This document shows, piece after piece, positions 9,245 to 17,668 of a DNA stretch of 64,000 bases. The translations under genes were made by a program, and so were the position numbers. Under the pieces are notes generated by a model. That model was not told where the DNA came from. It saw nothing but the letters and a program-made list of their open reading frames with translations, and ran no database searches. How positions within the stretch are numbered: the stretch's first letter is position 1; every line of letters begins with the position of its first letter. Origin of the DNA: JADKAV01 sp037046735 (lineage in GTDB: Bacteria > Actinomycetota > Actinomycetes > S36-B12 > UBA10799); NCBI GenBank assembly GCA_037046735.1, contig JBAOHC010000020.1:221094-285093 (forward strand). The letters run 5' to 3'.

Positions 9245-9529
9245 CTAGTCGTCCTTCTGCACTGTGGCCCACAAGCCGTACTCGTGCATGGCAGTCGCAT
9301 CGCGCTCCATCTCCTCGCGGCTGCCGGCGTTGACCACTGCCCTGCCCTTGTTGTGGACGTCCCACATGAGCGCCTCGGACTTCTCCCGCGAGTACCCGAA
9401 GTACTGCATGAAGACGTAGGTCACGTAGCTCATCAAGTTGATGGGGTCGTTCCACACCAGACAGATGTACGGGGTGGCTGGGGCGAACTCCGTGGCAGGA
9501 GACTCCAGCTCGGCTGGCGCGACGCTCAT
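9245..9529 (-). CDS. clpS: ClpS, ATP-dependent Clp protease adaptor
   Basis: Adaptor that binds N-degron substrates and hands them to ClpAP/ClpCP. The 94-residue protein contains the core VWNDPINLMSYVTYVF, the helix MQYFGYSREKSEALMWDVHNKG and AVVNAGSREEMERDA. I start it at ATG 9529 (MSVAPAELES); the longer open frame upstream runs into the GH18 gene. It is followed at once by the DUF2017 gene. Confidence 0.93.
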   Translation of the reverse strand: MSVAPAELESPATEFAPATPYICLVWNDPINLMSYVTYVFMQYFGYSREKSEALMWDVHNKGRAVVNAGSREEMERDATAMHEYGLWATVQKDD

Positions 9530-9539
9530 CGTGTCGAGG

Positions 9540-11294
9540 TCAGCGCGAGCGGAAACTGACCGTGGAGCTGTACCCCTTGGCGTATCCGTCGAAAGGCTTC
9601 GACACGACACGGTAGGTGTAGCTCCCGTTCTTGACCGTCGGCAGGACACTGAAGCGGTAGGCACCATTGCGCTTGGTGGTGGTTTGTCCCAGCGTCTGCC
9701 ACTGGCCATCGACCAACCGCTGCCGCACGACTGTCACACCCTTGCGCGCGGGGCTGACTTCACCCTGCAGCCGCAGCTTCTGCCCGGTGAAGGCGATGAC
9801 GGCTGACTGCACGGAGACCGCGGCGCGCACCTTCGTGAGCAGAACTGCGCTGCGAGCCGCCTGCCGGGCTCCAGAGGCGGGCACATCGATGCGCACCTTG
9901 GACGTCTTGGCGGGGGCGTAACTGAACACCGTGCGACCAGCCTTGGACACCTTCTTGGTGGCAACGGTCTGCCAACCGCCCTTACCGACGGGGTTGACCT
10001 GCAGGGCTGCCGAGCCACCACCGCTGGCTTTGCCGTCGACGGTCACCTGCGAGGTGAAGGAGCCTTTCTGCCCCTTGACGACGAACTTCGGTGCGCCGAT
10101 CTTCACAGCGGCCGTCTTGGGCGCCCCGGGCTGATCCTTGACCTGTCCGACCGCCTCGCGTACCGCCGGCCACTGATCTGCGGCCTCCCCGCCAATGGTC
10201 CACAGCGCTGCACCGGCAAGCCCCTGCGAGCGCGCGACCCGCACCCGATCGGCGACCGACTTCGCATCGGCGAAGTAGGTGCGCCGATTCACGGTGCACT
10301 GCGTCATCTCACCCTTGGCGTTCAAACCTTTGTAGACGATGTCGTAGCTGACGCTCAGTTCCCCCGAAGAGGCGTCACGGCTGATCTGATCGGGTGATAC
10401 CCCGTCCTTGGCCAGCGACGACAGCGCACCGCCGGCGGTCATGGAGTAGTTCGAGTCGTTGATGTCCTGACCGACGGGGCACTTCCCGGTGGTGGCCACG
10501 TACCAATTCCGGCCGTAGACCGGAATCCCCAGTTGCACCTTCTCCTTGGCCATCTGAGTCGGGGCGAAAGCGGCCACCTTCTGTACCCACGGCAGTGGCG
10601 CGATCGGGCCGGGGCTGCCCACCGAATAGTCGTAGGCCATGATCCGCAGGAGGTCGATCGATGCGGCCATGCCCGCGTAGTCATAGACCCAATAACCGCT
10701 GCTCGAGTCGTAGTCCGCGTCGTACATGGGAGGCACCGTGACGGCCAGCGACTTGCCCTGCGCTTTGAGGGCTGCACCGAGTTCCTTGATGAAGGCCACC
10801 CAGTTCGGCCGGGTCGCGGCCCAACTCGACTGGCCATCGGTGAAGGCGAAGGTCTCGTAATCCAGATCGATGCCGTCATAGCCGTTGGTCAGCACCAGAT
10901 CGACGATTTCCTGCACATGGGCGGTGCGCTTGGCCGGCGATGCCAAAGTTGCGGCCATCCGACCGCGACCGGACCCATCGGTGATCGACGGCAGGATCTT
11001 CACACCCTGACCGCGCAATTTGGCCAGGGCCGCAGTCATCTGCACGGCAGACAGGTGGTCCTTGATGTAGACCTTGTTGCCGTCCCAGCGGGCATCGTGC
11101 CAGAACGGCGAGATGTCGCTGAATACGTCGGAGTTGGTGAGGAAGCTTGCGCTTGAGGTCTCCGTGGACCAGTACGGCAGCCAACCGGACATGAAACGGC
11201 GCGGCTCGTCGGCGGCGTGGGCCGGCGCGATGGCACCCATCGCTGTACATCCAGCCACGGCCGCAGCGGCCAGCACCGTAATCCGGCGCCCCAT
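9540..11294 (-). CDS. Secreted GH18 family glycoside hydrolase with C-terminal Ig-like repeats
   Basis: Exported protein of 584 residues. A signal peptide ends near AHA (about residue 27). The GH18 barrel follows, with the catalytic motif DGIDLDYE at roughly residues 139-146 and the downstream MAYDYS and GIPVYGRNWY elements typical of the YaaH/SleL-like branch acting on N-acetylglucosamine polymers. From about residue 395 there are two beta-sandwich repeats of Ig/invasin type. ATG 11294 has a GGGGAGG ribosome site 6 bases upstream; the open frame runs further but would overlap the divergent DD-peptidase gene. Probable substrate is peptidoglycan or chitin-like glycan. Confidence 0.88.
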   Translation of the reverse strand: MGRRITVLAAAAVAGCTAMGAIAPAHAADEPRRFMSGWLPYWSTETSSASFLTNSDVFSDISPFWHDARWDGNKVYIKDHLSAVQMTAALAKLRGQGVKILPSITDGSGRGRMAATLASPAKRTAHVQEIVDLVLTNGYDGIDLDYETFAFTDGQSSWAATRPNWVAFIKELGAALKAQGKSLAVTVPPMYDADYDSSSGYWVYDYAGMAASIDLLRIMAYDYSVGSPGPIAPLPWVQKVAAFAPTQMAKEKVQLGIPVYGRNWYVATTGKCPVGQDINDSNYSMTAGGALSSLAKDGVSPDQISRDASSGELSVSYDIVYKGLNAKGEMTQCTVNRRTYFADAKSVADRVRVARSQGLAGAALWTIGGEAADQWPAVREAVGQVKDQPGAPKTAAVKIGAPKFVVKGQKGSFTSQVTVDGKASGGGSAALQVNPVGKGGWQTVATKKVSKAGRTVFSYAPAKTSKVRIDVPASGARQAARSAVLLTKVRAAVSVQSAVIAFTGQKLRLQGEVSPARKGVTVVRQRLVDGQWQTLGQTTTKRNGAYRFSVLPTVKNGSYTYRVVSKPFDGYAKGYSSTVSFRSR

Positions 11295-11490
11295 GTTGCC
11301 TCCCCAGGCGGAGTTGTGTTGTCGATATCCCATCGGCACGAACCGCGCGGGATGTGAACTCGTCTTTCTCAGTGTATGGGAGATGGCAACCCCTGACCAC
11401 GTCCGTATTCCGGTCGTTATGAACGGGTTGCGGGTGCTTCCTGCAGGCACCGCGACACGAAATGTTAGGGGCGGGTTAACGTCTTGAACC

Positions 11491-12864
11491 ATGCATCGTT
11501 TAGGCATCGTCAGCGCCACCTGTGCGGCCGCCCTGCTGGTCGCGACCCCGGTAGCAGCCGATAGCAGCACCACCCTGGCTCAGCGCGCCGATGCCGCGGC
11601 CGCGGCCGCCGCCAAGAAGAAGACGGCCTCCCGGGTCAGCAGCGCGAGGGCCAACGCCGCCATCTCGTTCTTGGTCCCATTGCGGATCAGCAACCCTCGG
11701 ATCGGCTCCAATTTCGGATTCCAGGTCCTCGACCCCGAGTCCGGGGAGGTGCTCTACGACCGGCAAGGCACGACGTCGATGCGCCCGGCTTCCAACATGA
11801 AGATCGTCACCGCGTTGAACGCCCTGCACGTGCTGGGCCCGACGACCCGCATGACGACCGACACCGTGGTGCCCGAGAAGGGTGAGGTGATCCTGCGCGG
11901 AGGCGGCGACACCACGCTGGGGACCGACGACCTCGCGGCGCTGGCCAACGACACCGCCGACTACCTCAGCAGCAAAGGCCTGTTGCCCGACCCCAAGCCC
12001 GGCCGCAAGAAGCGCCAACCAGTGCAGGTCTTCGTCGATGACTCCCTCTACGGCACGCCCAAGACCGGCCCCGGATGGACCTCGTCCTACCAGCCGTACA
12101 TCGTCCGGCCGGTGCGCCCACTGGGCAGGTTGGGCGTTTACCGCTGGGACAGCGCACTGGAGGCAGGCGACGTCTTCGCCGCGGCCTTGCGCTCGGCCGG
12201 CGTGGCGGCCAAAGTGATCGGACACCAGGACGCCGCTGACGACGCGCCAGCTGCAGCCAGCGTGCAAGGCGACACGGTGGCGACCCAGGTCAAGTACATG
12301 CTGCAGGTCAGCGAGAACAACATCGCCGAGATGCTGTTCCGGCAGGTGGCGGTGCAGCGCGGGTATCCGGGTACGTTCAAAGGCGGCCGGCTCGCGGCTG
12401 CGCAGACTCTGACGGAGCTGGGCCTGGACACCAAGGGCCTGCGCCTCAAGGACGGCAGTGGGGTGTCCCGTGACGACCGTCTGACACCAAAACTGCTCAC
12501 TGGAGCCCTGGGTCTGGCCCTACAGACCACCAAGTTCCCGCAGTTCGAGACGTTCCTCCAGGCCCTGCCGGTGGGTGGGCGCAGCGGAACCCTGTCCGCC
12601 AGCACCGGGCGGTTCACGACGTGGCCGAGTCGCTGCGCGGCGGGCCGGGTCTTCGCCAAGACCGGAACGCTGTTCGACACCATCGGACTGTCCGGGTACG
12701 TCTACGGTCAGGACGGCAAACTGAAGGTCTTCTCCGCGCTGGTCAATGACCGGCCGTCGCGCTACAGCCCGCTGTCGACCCGGCAGGCCGTCGACGGCCT
12801 CGTGGCGACGGTCAACGGCTGCTGGGGCCCGGACAGTAAGACCGGCCAGCCGCCTGCCCAGTAG
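11491..12864 (+). CDS. dacB: D-alanyl-D-alanine carboxypeptidase/endopeptidase, PBP4 type (peptidase S13)
   Basis: Periplasmic/exported low-molecular-mass PBP that trims or cleaves peptidoglycan cross-links. Signal peptide at residues 1-23 (ending PVAA). All three active-site motifs are present: S101-x-x-K104 (SNMK), S274-E-N276 and K390-T-G392. Length of 457 suits the S13 family. It is divergent from the GH18 gene across a 196-base gap, so two cell-wall enzymes share a regulatory region. Confidence 0.93.
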   Translation: MHRLGIVSATCAAALLVATPVAADSSTTLAQRADAAAAAAAKKKTASRVSSARANAAISFLVPLRISNPRIGSNFGFQVLDPESGEVLYDRQGTTSMRPASNMKIVTALNALHVLGPTTRMTTDTVVPEKGEVILRGGGDTTLGTDDLAALANDTADYLSSKGLLPDPKPGRKKRQPVQVFVDDSLYGTPKTGPGWTSSYQPYIVRPVRPLGRLGVYRWDSALEAGDVFAAALRSAGVAAKVIGHQDAADDAPAAASVQGDTVATQVKYMLQVSENNIAEMLFRQVAVQRGYPGTFKGGRLAAAQTLTELGLDTKGLRLKDGSGVSRDDRLTPKLLTGALGLALQTTKFPQFETFLQALPVGGRSGTLSASTGRFTTWPSRCAAGRVFAKTGTLFDTIGLSGYVYGQDGKLKVFSALVNDRPSRYSPLSTRQAVDGLVATVNGCWGPDSKTGQPPAQ

Positions 12865-12865
12865 G

Positions 12866-13495
12866 TCAGCGCAGCCGGGAAGCGATCGCATCCCGGGCCG
12901 CGAGCAACTCGCCAAGGACGCTGTCGTCGGGCGCCTGCAGGAGGTACAACCCGACGACCGCCTCGATGCCGGGCACGGAAAGTGCTGCTGCCGCCGACGC
13001 CGCCGAACCCGGCCCACGCGGTGGGCTGACCACCGGCCGACTGTCCCCGCGGCGCGCCAGCAGCACCGCCTGGCCGGCCGCACTGTCTTCCAGACCTGAG
13101 CGGGAACCGACGCGTACCCCGACGAACACATCGGCGCGCGGGGGTTCCGCCACGGCCACCACGACGAGCCCGTCGGCGCCGTCGGTGATCGACAGATGGG
13201 CGGTCGAGGTCGTGGTGTCGGCCAGCCGGCGCAGCGGCGGCAGGGCAGCCTCCCGAAGCAGCGGCTGTACCTGCCGAGCCAAGCCGACAAGGCCGAGCCC
13301 GACATGGCAACGGCCATCGGACGCCCGCCGCAGCAGAGCGTGCTTCTCCAAGGTGACCACCAGCCGATAGACGACGGTGCGGCCGATCCCCAGCTGGCTG
13401 GCGATCTCACTGACCCGCAGACCCTCGGGATGATCGGCCAGCAGGGTGAGCAACGTGAGCCCCCGGTCCAGAGTCTGGGAGGTTTCCGCAGTCAT
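12866..13495 (-). CDS. IclR family transcriptional regulator
   Basis: DNA-binding regulator of 209 residues. The N-terminal winged helix-turn-helix (RVSEIASQLGIGRTVVYRLV) is followed by an IclR effector-binding domain (AHLSITDGADGLVVVAVAEPP and GLEDSAAGQAVLLA). The ATG at 13495 is preferred over a GTG nine bases upstream. It stands convergent to dacB with one base between the stops. The effector domain is shorter than usual and the ligand unknown. Confidence 0.88.
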   Translation of the reverse strand: MTAETSQTLDRGLTLLTLLADHPEGLRVSEIASQLGIGRTVVYRLVVTLEKHALLRRASDGRCHVGLGLVGLARQVQPLLREAALPPLRRLADTTTSTAHLSITDGADGLVVVAVAEPPRADVFVGVRVGSRSGLEDSAAGQAVLLARRGDSRPVVSPPRGPGSAASAAAALSVPGIEAVVGLYLLQAPDDSVLGELLAARDAIASRLR

Positions 13496-13601
13496 ACATC
13501 CCACCTTCTCCCCGAGAGCCTGGTTCGTAGTGCATGCGAGTTCGGAGTGTCGCCGAAGTCTTCGTGGGGCATATATCCGGTTCGCGGAGTTTCAACCCCC
13601 G

Positions 13602-13877
13602 CTATTCGCTGTCGTTGTCTCGAGGTCCGGGCGCTAGCCCCTTGTAGATGGCCTCACAGGTCGGACAGACAGGGAAGCGTGACGGGTCACGACTGGGAAC
13701 CCACACCTTGCCGCACAGGGCGATGACCGGCTCCCCCAGGACCGCGCTCTCGACGATCTTGTCCTTCTTGACGTAATGCGCGAAGCGCTCGTGATCTCCG
13801 GGCTCGGCCTGCGTCTGCTCTTCGACAAGGGTGTCGCCAGACAGGTCCGGGCTTTCCAGGGGTGTGCCATCAGCCAT
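13602..13877 (-). CDS. DUF3039 family protein
   Basis: Small actinobacterial protein (91 residues) of unknown role. The conserved core is HYVKKDKIVESAVLGEPVIA followed by a Cys-containing segment, ALCGKVW and CPTCEAIY, that could bind zinc. No signal peptide. A near-perfect CRP-type palindrome lies only 13 bases upstream of its ATG, suggesting cAMP-linked control, probably repression given the closeness. Confidence 0.85.
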   Translation of the reverse strand: MADGTPLESPDLSGDTLVEEQTQAEPGDHERFAHYVKKDKIVESAVLGEPVIALCGKVWVPSRDPSRFPVCPTCEAIYKGLAPGPRDNDSE

Positions 13878-13889
13878 GGCAGGAGTTTA

Positions 13890-13905
13890 CGTGATGCACA
13901 TCACA
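13890..13905. promoter_or_regulatory. CRP/GlxR-type binding site upstream of DUF3039
   Basis: CGTGATGCACATCACA matches the TGTGA-N6-TCACA consensus of CRP-family regulators at 9 of 10 specified bases. Its placement just before the DUF3039 start is compatible with promoter overlap. The assignment is by motif only. Confidence 0.6.
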
Positions 13906-14259
13906 GAGATAGCGCCGCCATGATGACGCAGCGTTAATCCCGGAGTTATACCTACGAGTTTCGGTCAGGAGCACAACCGTGACGGTGTGTATTCACCCGC
14001 CCCGGGTCACCCCATAAGGAGTACGGCTGATTGACGGGAAGGTGGTTACTCTGCGCATAATGCCTGTGAACGAAGTCCACAGATATCATCCGAACGGATG
14101 ATGCCTGGCACGCTCACGCTGAGTAGCGTGCAAGGCGTGGTTCCGGTTTGGACATGCATGTCTCCGCCGCCCGGAACTGCATGGAGGGGACACCGCTGAC
14201 CGACCCCGGTGAGCGGCCGTCGCCGGTCTTAGGGGGCCGGCCGATTGGAGAGGGATTAG
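13906..14259. other. Non-coding leader/promoter region upstream of whiB
   Basis: About 350 bases without a supportable gene. It contains an 18-base perfect inverted repeat (listed separately), a second possible stem GCACGCT/AGCGTGC near 14108-14131, and a purine-rich ribosome site (GGAGAGGGATTAG) just before whiB. A long leader is common for whiB genes, but no defined promoter boxes are clear. Confidence 0.5.
14085..14102. promoter_or_regulatory. 18-base perfect inverted repeat, candidate operator of whiB
   Basis: ATCATCCGAACGGATGAT has two 8-base arms around AA. It lies about 160 bases upstream of the whiB start. Symmetry and location suggest a dimeric regulator site; the regulator is unknown. 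Confidence 0.5.
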
Positions 14260-14634
14260 ATGCCACAGCAGCCTCTGTCACAGGTGCCCGCGGATGCAAC
14301 GTGGGACTGGCAAGAAGTCGGCGCGTGCCGCGAAGCTGATCCGGAGTTGTTCTTCCACCCGCAGAACGAACGTGGCCTTGCCCGTTTGCGCCGGGATCGC
14401 GCTGCCAAAGCCGTCTGCTCGAAATGTGACGTGCGCATTGACTGCGCTGACTACGCCATCCGCGCCCGCGAACCGTACGGTGTCTGGGGCGGTCTCACAG
14501 AAGAAGAACGCGAGCGCGTGTACGTGCGCATCACGCTGGCCCAGTTCCCCCGGCAGCGCGGCGAAGGTGCAGTGGCCGCCGCCGACGAGATCTCGCAGGC
14601 CGTCTCCCCGGCAGCCCTCGGCGTCGTCTCCTAA
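14260..14634 (+). CDS. whiB: WhiB-family iron-sulfur transcriptional regulator, WhiB3-like
   Basis: Redox-sensing 4Fe-4S regulator that works with the housekeeping sigma factor. Four cysteines are in the family pattern: Cys23, Cys53, Cys56, Cys62 (CSKCDVRIDC); then GVWGGLTEEER at residues 74-84. The N-terminus MPQQPLSQVPADATWDWQ and the FFHPQNERGLARLRRD stretch resemble M. tuberculosis WhiB3 more than WhiB1/2/4. The 124-residue length includes an extra C-terminal tail without the usual Arg/Lys-rich helix. Long non-coding leader upstream. Confidence 0.9.
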   Translation: MPQQPLSQVPADATWDWQEVGACREADPELFFHPQNERGLARLRRDRAAKAVCSKCDVRIDCADYAIRAREPYGVWGGLTEEERERVYVRITLAQFPRQRGEGAVAAADEISQAVSPAALGVVS

Positions 14635-14699
14635 CACTTTTCACTCGAACGCCGTCCTGGTCCATGGGGGGCCCGGGCGGTGTTTGCTTGTCACGAGGT

Positions 14700-14909
14700 T
14701 CACCCCCCGCTGGCGTCCATCTCGCGCAGGACCGCCCGGTAGGCCCGGAACGCCACAAAGGTGGCGACCGCCAGCAGAATCGCCATCACCCCCAGCACCA
14801 GGCTCCCCTCGCCATAGGCGCTGATCCCCAGCCACACGGCGCCGACCGCACACATCGCGGCCAGGAACATCAACACGTTGCTCTTCGCAGCCGGGCTCAT
14901 GGGGGTCAC
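14700..14909 (-). CDS. Small two-helix membrane protein, hypothetical
   Basis: A 69-residue protein with two predicted membrane helices (VLMFLAAMCAVGAVWLGISA and LVLGVMAILLAVATFVAF) and a charged C-terminus. I do not recognise the family. The start could be ATG 14909 or the ATG three codons on (MSPAAKS). Codon usage fits the neighbours. Stand-alone on the minus strand. Confidence 0.6.
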   Translation of the reverse strand: MTPMSPAAKSNVLMFLAAMCAVGAVWLGISAYGEGSLVLGVMAILLAVATFVAFRAYRAVLREMDASGG

Positions 14910-15082
14910 AGTATCGGGGCTTCGTAAACAAATGCGGGATCAACCGACCGTTGGCGAACGCCTGCCACCGGCCCCTTTTCGGCGAAGCCGTTGTCCTTCG
15001 GCGACGCGTTCCAGGGACAACAACGCCGGCACGCCCAAGCCGATCGCAGTCGTTACGTCCCGGCCCCACACCCACCAATGCA

Positions 15083-15118
15083 CGGTGCCCCCACCCGCGC
15101 TCGCGGATGGGGGCACCG
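15083..15118 (-). terminator. Hairpin downstream of the YfcC remnant
   Basis: Eleven-base perfect stem, CGGTGCCCCCA with TGGGGGCACCG, 14-base loop. It lies 19 bases past the stop of the minus-strand yfcC remnant. There is no T-tract, so intrinsic strength is uncertain. Confidence 0.6.
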
Positions 15119-15136
15119 TCATGTGCCTCGGGAGAA

Positions 15137-16285
15137 CTACCCGCCGAGGGCCGGCACCGCGGTTCCCAGCGCCAGCAGCAGACAGGTCAGCACGAACAGC
15201 ACGATCAGCAACGGCCACACCCACTTCAGGTAACGGTCATACCGCACCTTGGCGATGGCCAGACCACCCATGACGATGGCAGAGGTCGGGGTGAAGAGGT
15301 TCACCCAGCCCGATGCCGACTGGTATGCCGTGACGACGATTGCCCGGCTCACACCGGCGAAGTCTCCCAGCGGCGCCATGATAGGCATCGCCAGGGTCGC
15401 GTGCCCCGAAGACGAGGGCACCAGGAACGCCAGCGGGATGTTCACCACAAACATCATGACTGCGAACAGCGCACCCGACAGGCCCGTAACCAGCCCCTCC
15501 AACGCGTGCAGGACCGTGTCGGTGATGCCCGAGTTGTTCATAATGACTGTCACACCGCGCGCGAACGCGATGATGAACGCCGCCCCGATGAAGTCGCCCA
15601 TGCCGGCGATGATCGAGTTGACCATCCCCTCCTCGCCCAGCCTGCCGACCAGCCCGATGATGATCGCCGCCACGAGGAACAGGGCCGCCAACTCGGGGAA
15701 GTACCAGCCCCAGGTGACCCGCTCCATGGCCGGGAAGAAGTCGGACCACGGAATGACGGAGTAGATCATCAGCACGAAGGTCAGCATGAAGATCCAGATG
15801 ACCAGGCGCTGCTGGCCCGACATCTCCGGCGGTTGCTCGGACTCCATGCTCAACGCCTCATCCTCGGCCGTGAGCGGCACCAGACGCTTGCTCGGATCCT
15901 TCTTTATCTTGTTCGCGTAGCGCAGGACGAACACGATCGAGGTTGCCGTGAGCACGATGTACATCAGGATGCGCAGACCGATGCCGTCGCCCAGGGCGAT
16001 CCCCGCTCCGTCGGACGCTACCCCGGTCGCGAACGGGTTGACCGTCGATGCCATGGTGCCCGTCCCGGCCCCCACCAGGATCACTACGGCGCCGAGCAAT
16101 CGGTCATAGCCCAGGGCCACGAAGATGGGCACGATCAGGGCGTAGAACCCCAGAGTTTCCTCTGCCATCCCGTAGGTCGTACCACCAAGTGAGAACACCA
16201 GCATCAACACGATGATCAGCACATTCGCCCGTGTTCGATATCTGTGCGTCAGCCGGGCAATGCCGGCGTCGAGCGCCCCCTGGCA
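15137..16285 (-). pseudogene. YfcC family transporter, 5'-truncated
   Basis: Multi-pass membrane permease of the YfcC family, often linked to arginine deiminase genes as a basic amino-acid carrier. Family similarity is strong from GALDAGIARL, then VLIIVLMLVFSLGGTTYGM and STVNPFATGVASDGAG, to the C-terminus. The similarity begins directly after an in-frame TAA at 16286-16288. About 100 N-terminal residues expected in the family are missing, and only about 75 bases remain before divergent arcA. The first available start is GTG 16222, inside the conserved region. This looks like a deletion that removed the promoter and 5' end; a short functional form is unlikely. Confidence 0.8.
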
Positions 16286-16360
16286 TTAAGCCAGTTGGCG
16301 TACCAGACTCGGAGCAAGCCCGCATCCCGCGCGGGACACCTGTGCGAAAGGGAACGCTTT

Positions 16361-17590
16361 ATGTCTGAGTATCACGTCGACTCAGAGGTGGGTCAGCTGG
16401 AATCGGTGATCGTGCATCGCCCCGGTCTCGAACTGGCCCGCCTCACACCGTCGAACGTCGAGGATCTGCTCTTCGACGATGTCATGTGGGCCGCCCGGGC
16501 CCGCGAGGAGCACGACGCTTTCAGCCAGGGGCTGCGCGACAAGGGTGTCGAGGTCCTGCACTTCCAGACCCTGCTGAAGGAAGCACTTGATCAGCCGGGG
16601 GCCCGCGAGTTCCTCGACGAACGTCTCACCAATGCGACCCAGGTCGGCCCGGCGCTCGACGAGCCGCTGTCGGAGTTGGTCAGGCAGGCCGACGCCGAAC
16701 TGCTCTCGGAAGTTCTCATCGGTGGTGTGCTGAAGAAGGATCTGCACCTGCCGAACTCCGAGAGCCTGCTGTGGAGCTACCTGGATGACTACGACTTCAT
16801 CCTCACCCCGCTGCCCAACCACCTGTTCCAACGCGACAACACCGCATTCGTCTACGACGGCCTATCGGTCAACCCGATGGCCAAGCCGGCCCGTAAGCGC
16901 GAGACGCTGCACTCCCAGACGATCTGGAACTTCCACCCGCGCTTCAAGGACGCCGGACTGAACTTCTACTACGGCAACGACGATGAGCACCATGAGCCCG
17001 CTACCGTCGAGGGCGGGGACATCCTGGTGATCGGCAACGGCGCCGTGATGATCGGTATGGGTGAGCGCACGACCCCGCAGGGTGTCGAGGTGCTGACCCG
17101 CAAGTGGTTCCGGTACGGACAGGGCAAGATCACGAAGGTGATCGTTGTCGAACTGCCGAAGACCCGGGCGTTCATGCACTTGGACACTGCGATGACGATG
17201 ATCGACAAGGACGCCTTCTCGGTGTACCCGTACCTGCCGGATCACCTGCGCTCCTACACGCTGGAGCCGGTGGGTGACAGTGGTGAGTTCACTGTGACCG
17301 AGAACGATGACATGTGGCCGGTCGTGGCCGATGCCGTCGGCGTGCCGAAGATGCGGGCGCTGAAGACGCCGATCGACGAACTCGGAGCCCAGCGCGAGCA
17401 GTGGGACGACGGCAACAACTTCCTGGCCGTCGCACCCGGGGTGATCTTCGGGTACGAGCGCAACACCACCACGAACACCTTCCTGAGCCAGGAGGGCATC
17501 GAGATCGTTAGCATCGTCGGTTCCGAACTCGGCCGTGGCCGGGGCGGACCGCGCTGCATGTCCTGCCCGATCGTGCGCGGCCCGGCCTGA
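16361..17590 (+). CDS. arcA: Arginine deiminase
   Basis: Hydrolyses L-arginine to citrulline and ammonia, first step of the ADI pathway. The 409-residue protein has the VHRPGLELARLTPSN start, LPNHLFQRDNTAFVYDG (substrate-binding Asp), FHPRF, EGGDILVIGNG, HLDTAMTMID (catalytic His) and the nucleophile Cys399 in GGPRCMSCP. ATG 16361 follows a GAAAGGGA ribosome site at 8 bases; the open frame upstream (from 16244) is not family-like. It is followed by ornithine carbamoyltransferase; carbamate kinase is not in the window. Confidence 0.96.
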   Translation: MSEYHVDSEVGQLESVIVHRPGLELARLTPSNVEDLLFDDVMWAARAREEHDAFSQGLRDKGVEVLHFQTLLKEALDQPGAREFLDERLTNATQVGPALDEPLSELVRQADAELLSEVLIGGVLKKDLHLPNSESLLWSYLDDYDFILTPLPNHLFQRDNTAFVYDGLSVNPMAKPARKRETLHSQTIWNFHPRFKDAGLNFYYGNDDEHHEPATVEGGDILVIGNGAVMIGMGERTTPQGVEVLTRKWFRYGQGKITKVIVVELPKTRAFMHLDTAMTMIDKDAFSVYPYLPDHLRSYTLEPVGDSGEFTVTENDDMWPVVADAVGVPKMRALKTPIDELGAQREQWDDGNNFLAVAPGVIFGYERNTTTNTFLSQEGIEIVSIVGSELGRGRGGPRCMSCPIVRGPA

Positions 17591-17597
17591 TCGACCT

Positions 17598-17632
17598 GGG
17601 GTGGGTGACCGGATCAGCCGGTCGCCCACCCC
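17598..17632 (+). terminator. Intercistronic hairpin between arcA and arcB
   Basis: Fifteen-base stem (GGGGTGGGTGACCGG pairing with CCGGTCGCCCACCCC, one mismatch) directly after the arcA stop and before the arcB ribosome site. It could partly terminate or stabilise the upstream mRNA. Confidence 0.65.
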
Positions 17633-17668
17633 CTGTTCCACCCTCATCCACACACACAAGGAGACGTA

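Noticed and set aside
14951..16192. 413-codon plus-strand frame opposite the YfcC remnant
   Set aside because: Low-complexity Arg/His/Gln/Asp composition and antisense to clear transporter sequence.
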